Of a DNA stretch of 29,396 nucleotides, positions 28,570 through 29,396 are shown piece after piece; position 1 is the stretch's first letter, and each line of letters opens with the position of its first letter. The position numbers were made by a program, and so were the translations under genes. Source of the DNA: Patescibacteria group bacterium AH-259-L07 (GTDB lineage: Bacteria; Patescibacteriota; Patescibacteriia; UBA2591; UBA6264); NCBI GenBank assembly GCA_027718005.1, contig JALLOP010000006.1:1-29396 (forward strand), in the 5' to 3' direction. The notes under the pieces were generated by a model. That model saw only the letters and a program-made list of their open reading frames with translations. It had not been told where the DNA came from and did no database searches.

Positions 28570-29391
28570 TTACTTAATTTTCAATGCGCCTATTATCAAG
28601 AATAAAGGTATTTCTTTACCAGCAAACTCTTTCATTTTCTTTTCTCTCAGCGTTTCATGTTTAGACCGGCGGAATTTTACATCGCCATGTTCTTTGTTTG
28701 CTTTTGCAACAGGTTTCTTGGTGGCAATTTCTTTAAAATCACTAATAAGGAAATTGGCACTTCTTAAATATCTAAGATATGTTTCAACTGAACGATGGTA
28801 CTGTGTGGATTTAACTCCGCTTGCCCATAAAGTATGTTTTTCTGCGGTAGAAGATAAATATTTGTTGATTGCTCGTGCAAAATATTTTTTACCACCTTCT
28901 TTGATAATTACCCATTGTTGTCGAGAATCACAAAAGACCGGATGGGTAATAGAAAAAATAAAACGGTTGCCCCTTTTCAAAACGCGTGACATCTCTTTGA
29001 TGGCGCTCTCAGTATCTGCAATGTCCATTAAACTCATATTAGATATTCCAATATCAAAAGATTTGCTCTTGAGGTCGCGCAAATTAGCTGCATCTCTTAT
29101 CAAGTATTTTATACCCAACGGTTTATGTTCCTCTTTTGCAATAGCGAAAGTCAATAGTTTACTGGAAAGATCAATTGCAGTGACATCAGCACCTCTTTTC
29201 GCAAGGAGCCTCGCAAAATATCCATTGCCGCAACCAATTTCTATTATTTTCTTATTTTTAACACTTCCTAAGATGTTAAAAATAACTGGGTCAATGTCGT
29301 TTTGCTGGTGCCATACCCCAGCGTCTCCTGCTTCGGTATCCCACCATTCTGCAACTTTATCCCACTCGGCCTTTGGTAGTTTTTTTGCCAT
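28570..29391 (-). CDS. Class I SAM-dependent methyltransferase
   Basis: A 273-residue methyltransferase. The Rossmann core has motif I IIEIGCGNGYFARLL (about 49-63), acidic end of strand 2 in VTAIDLSSKLL, LIRDAANL, and the post-motif block FDIGISNMSLMDI followed by EMSRVLKRGNRFIFSITHP. The N-terminus (WDKVAEWWDTEAGDAGVWHQ) and the C-terminal basic helix are typical of small-molecule methyltransferases of the UbiE/COQ5-like group, but the substrate is unknown. The ATG at 29391 is five bases from the window edge, so its promoter is outside. A repeat-bearing gap separates it from the histidine operon. Confidence 0.85.
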   Translation of the reverse strand: MAKKLPKAEWDKVAEWWDTEAGDAGVWHQQNDIDPVIFNILGSVKNKKIIEIGCGNGYFARLLAKRGADVTAIDLSSKLLTFAIAKEEHKPLGIKYLIRDAANLRDLKSKSFDIGISNMSLMDIADTESAIKEMSRVLKRGNRFIFSITHPVFCDSRQQWVIIKEGGKKYFARAINKYLSSTAEKHTLWASGVKSTQYHRSVETYLRYLRSANFLISDFKEIATKKPVAKANKEHGDVKFRRSKHETLREKKMKEFAGKEIPLFLIIGALKIK

Positions 29392-29396
29392 AAAAA

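Overview
The window looks like chromosome from a small-genome, AT-rich bacterium, most probably a member of the Patescibacteria (Candidate Phyla Radiation). This placement is inferred from gene style: short EF-P with an Arg tip, rpsF-ssb-rpsR-efp-pilT cluster, many small genes, leader-poor starts, abundant palindromic repeats. I cannot confirm it without a search. TGA is used as an ordinary stop codon (rpsR, hisB, the NUDIX gene), so the UGA-recoding lineages are unlikely. Recurrent sigma70-type promoters (TTGACA, 16-18 nt spacer, often an extended TGn -10) can be read directly.

Layout. 1-722: a membrane fatty-acid-hydroxylase-like gene (+), its terminator, and tRNA-Arg (-). 790-3889 (-): rpsF, ssb, rpsR, efp, pilT. 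3927-8743 (+): a Trm11/THUMP-type RNA methyltransferase translationally coupled to an ABC exporter, a remnant glycosyltransferase start, a frameshifted glycosyltransferase and a small membrane protein. 8769-9601: a palindromic element whose right end supplies the -35 box of a NUDIX hydrolase gene. 9602-10281: gene-free, repeat-bearing. 10311-13597 (-): an uncharacterised DHH-like protein, a ROK sugar kinase, a HAD hydrolase and an orphan ribbon-helix-helix protein. 13730-16506: an M23 peptidase (+), a lipase-maturation-factor homologue (-) and tRNA-Ala (-). 16715-19546: a frameshifted coiled-coil gene, a divergent promoter pair enclosing two perfect DnaA boxes, a TRAM-less MiaB, a truncated AbrB-like gene and a zinc-ribbon gene. 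19562-28240 (-): a histidine operon. 28570-29391 (-): a methyltransferase.

The histidine operon is the main system. It reads TrpR-like regulator, hisS, hisG (short form), hisD, hisC::hisB-N fusion, hisB (dehydratase), hisH, hisA::hisF fusion, hisIE. Every step from PRPP plus ATP to histidine is encoded, most genes overlap by 4-14 bp, and two fusions join enzymes of consecutive steps (HisA-HisF, steps 4-5; HisC-phosphatase, steps 7-8). The first gene sits behind a strong promoter whose predicted start site is covered by an 18-bp palindrome resembling a TrpR-family operator. Between the regulator and hisS there is an intrinsic terminator abutting a long hairpin formed with the end of the regulator's coding sequence. 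No hisZ is seen although HisG is the short form that normally needs it.

The second theme is palindromic repeats that sit in frame inside genes, analogous in behaviour to Rickettsia palindromic elements. Examples are in hisH (a three-way-junction palindrome bounded by a duplicated GTTGAC), hisB, the RNA methyltransferase, the glycosyltransferase linker and the rpsF tail. One copy lies at the scar between hisIE and the last codons of a lost Cys/Met-metabolism PLP enzyme, and another supplies promoter sequence to the NUDIX gene.
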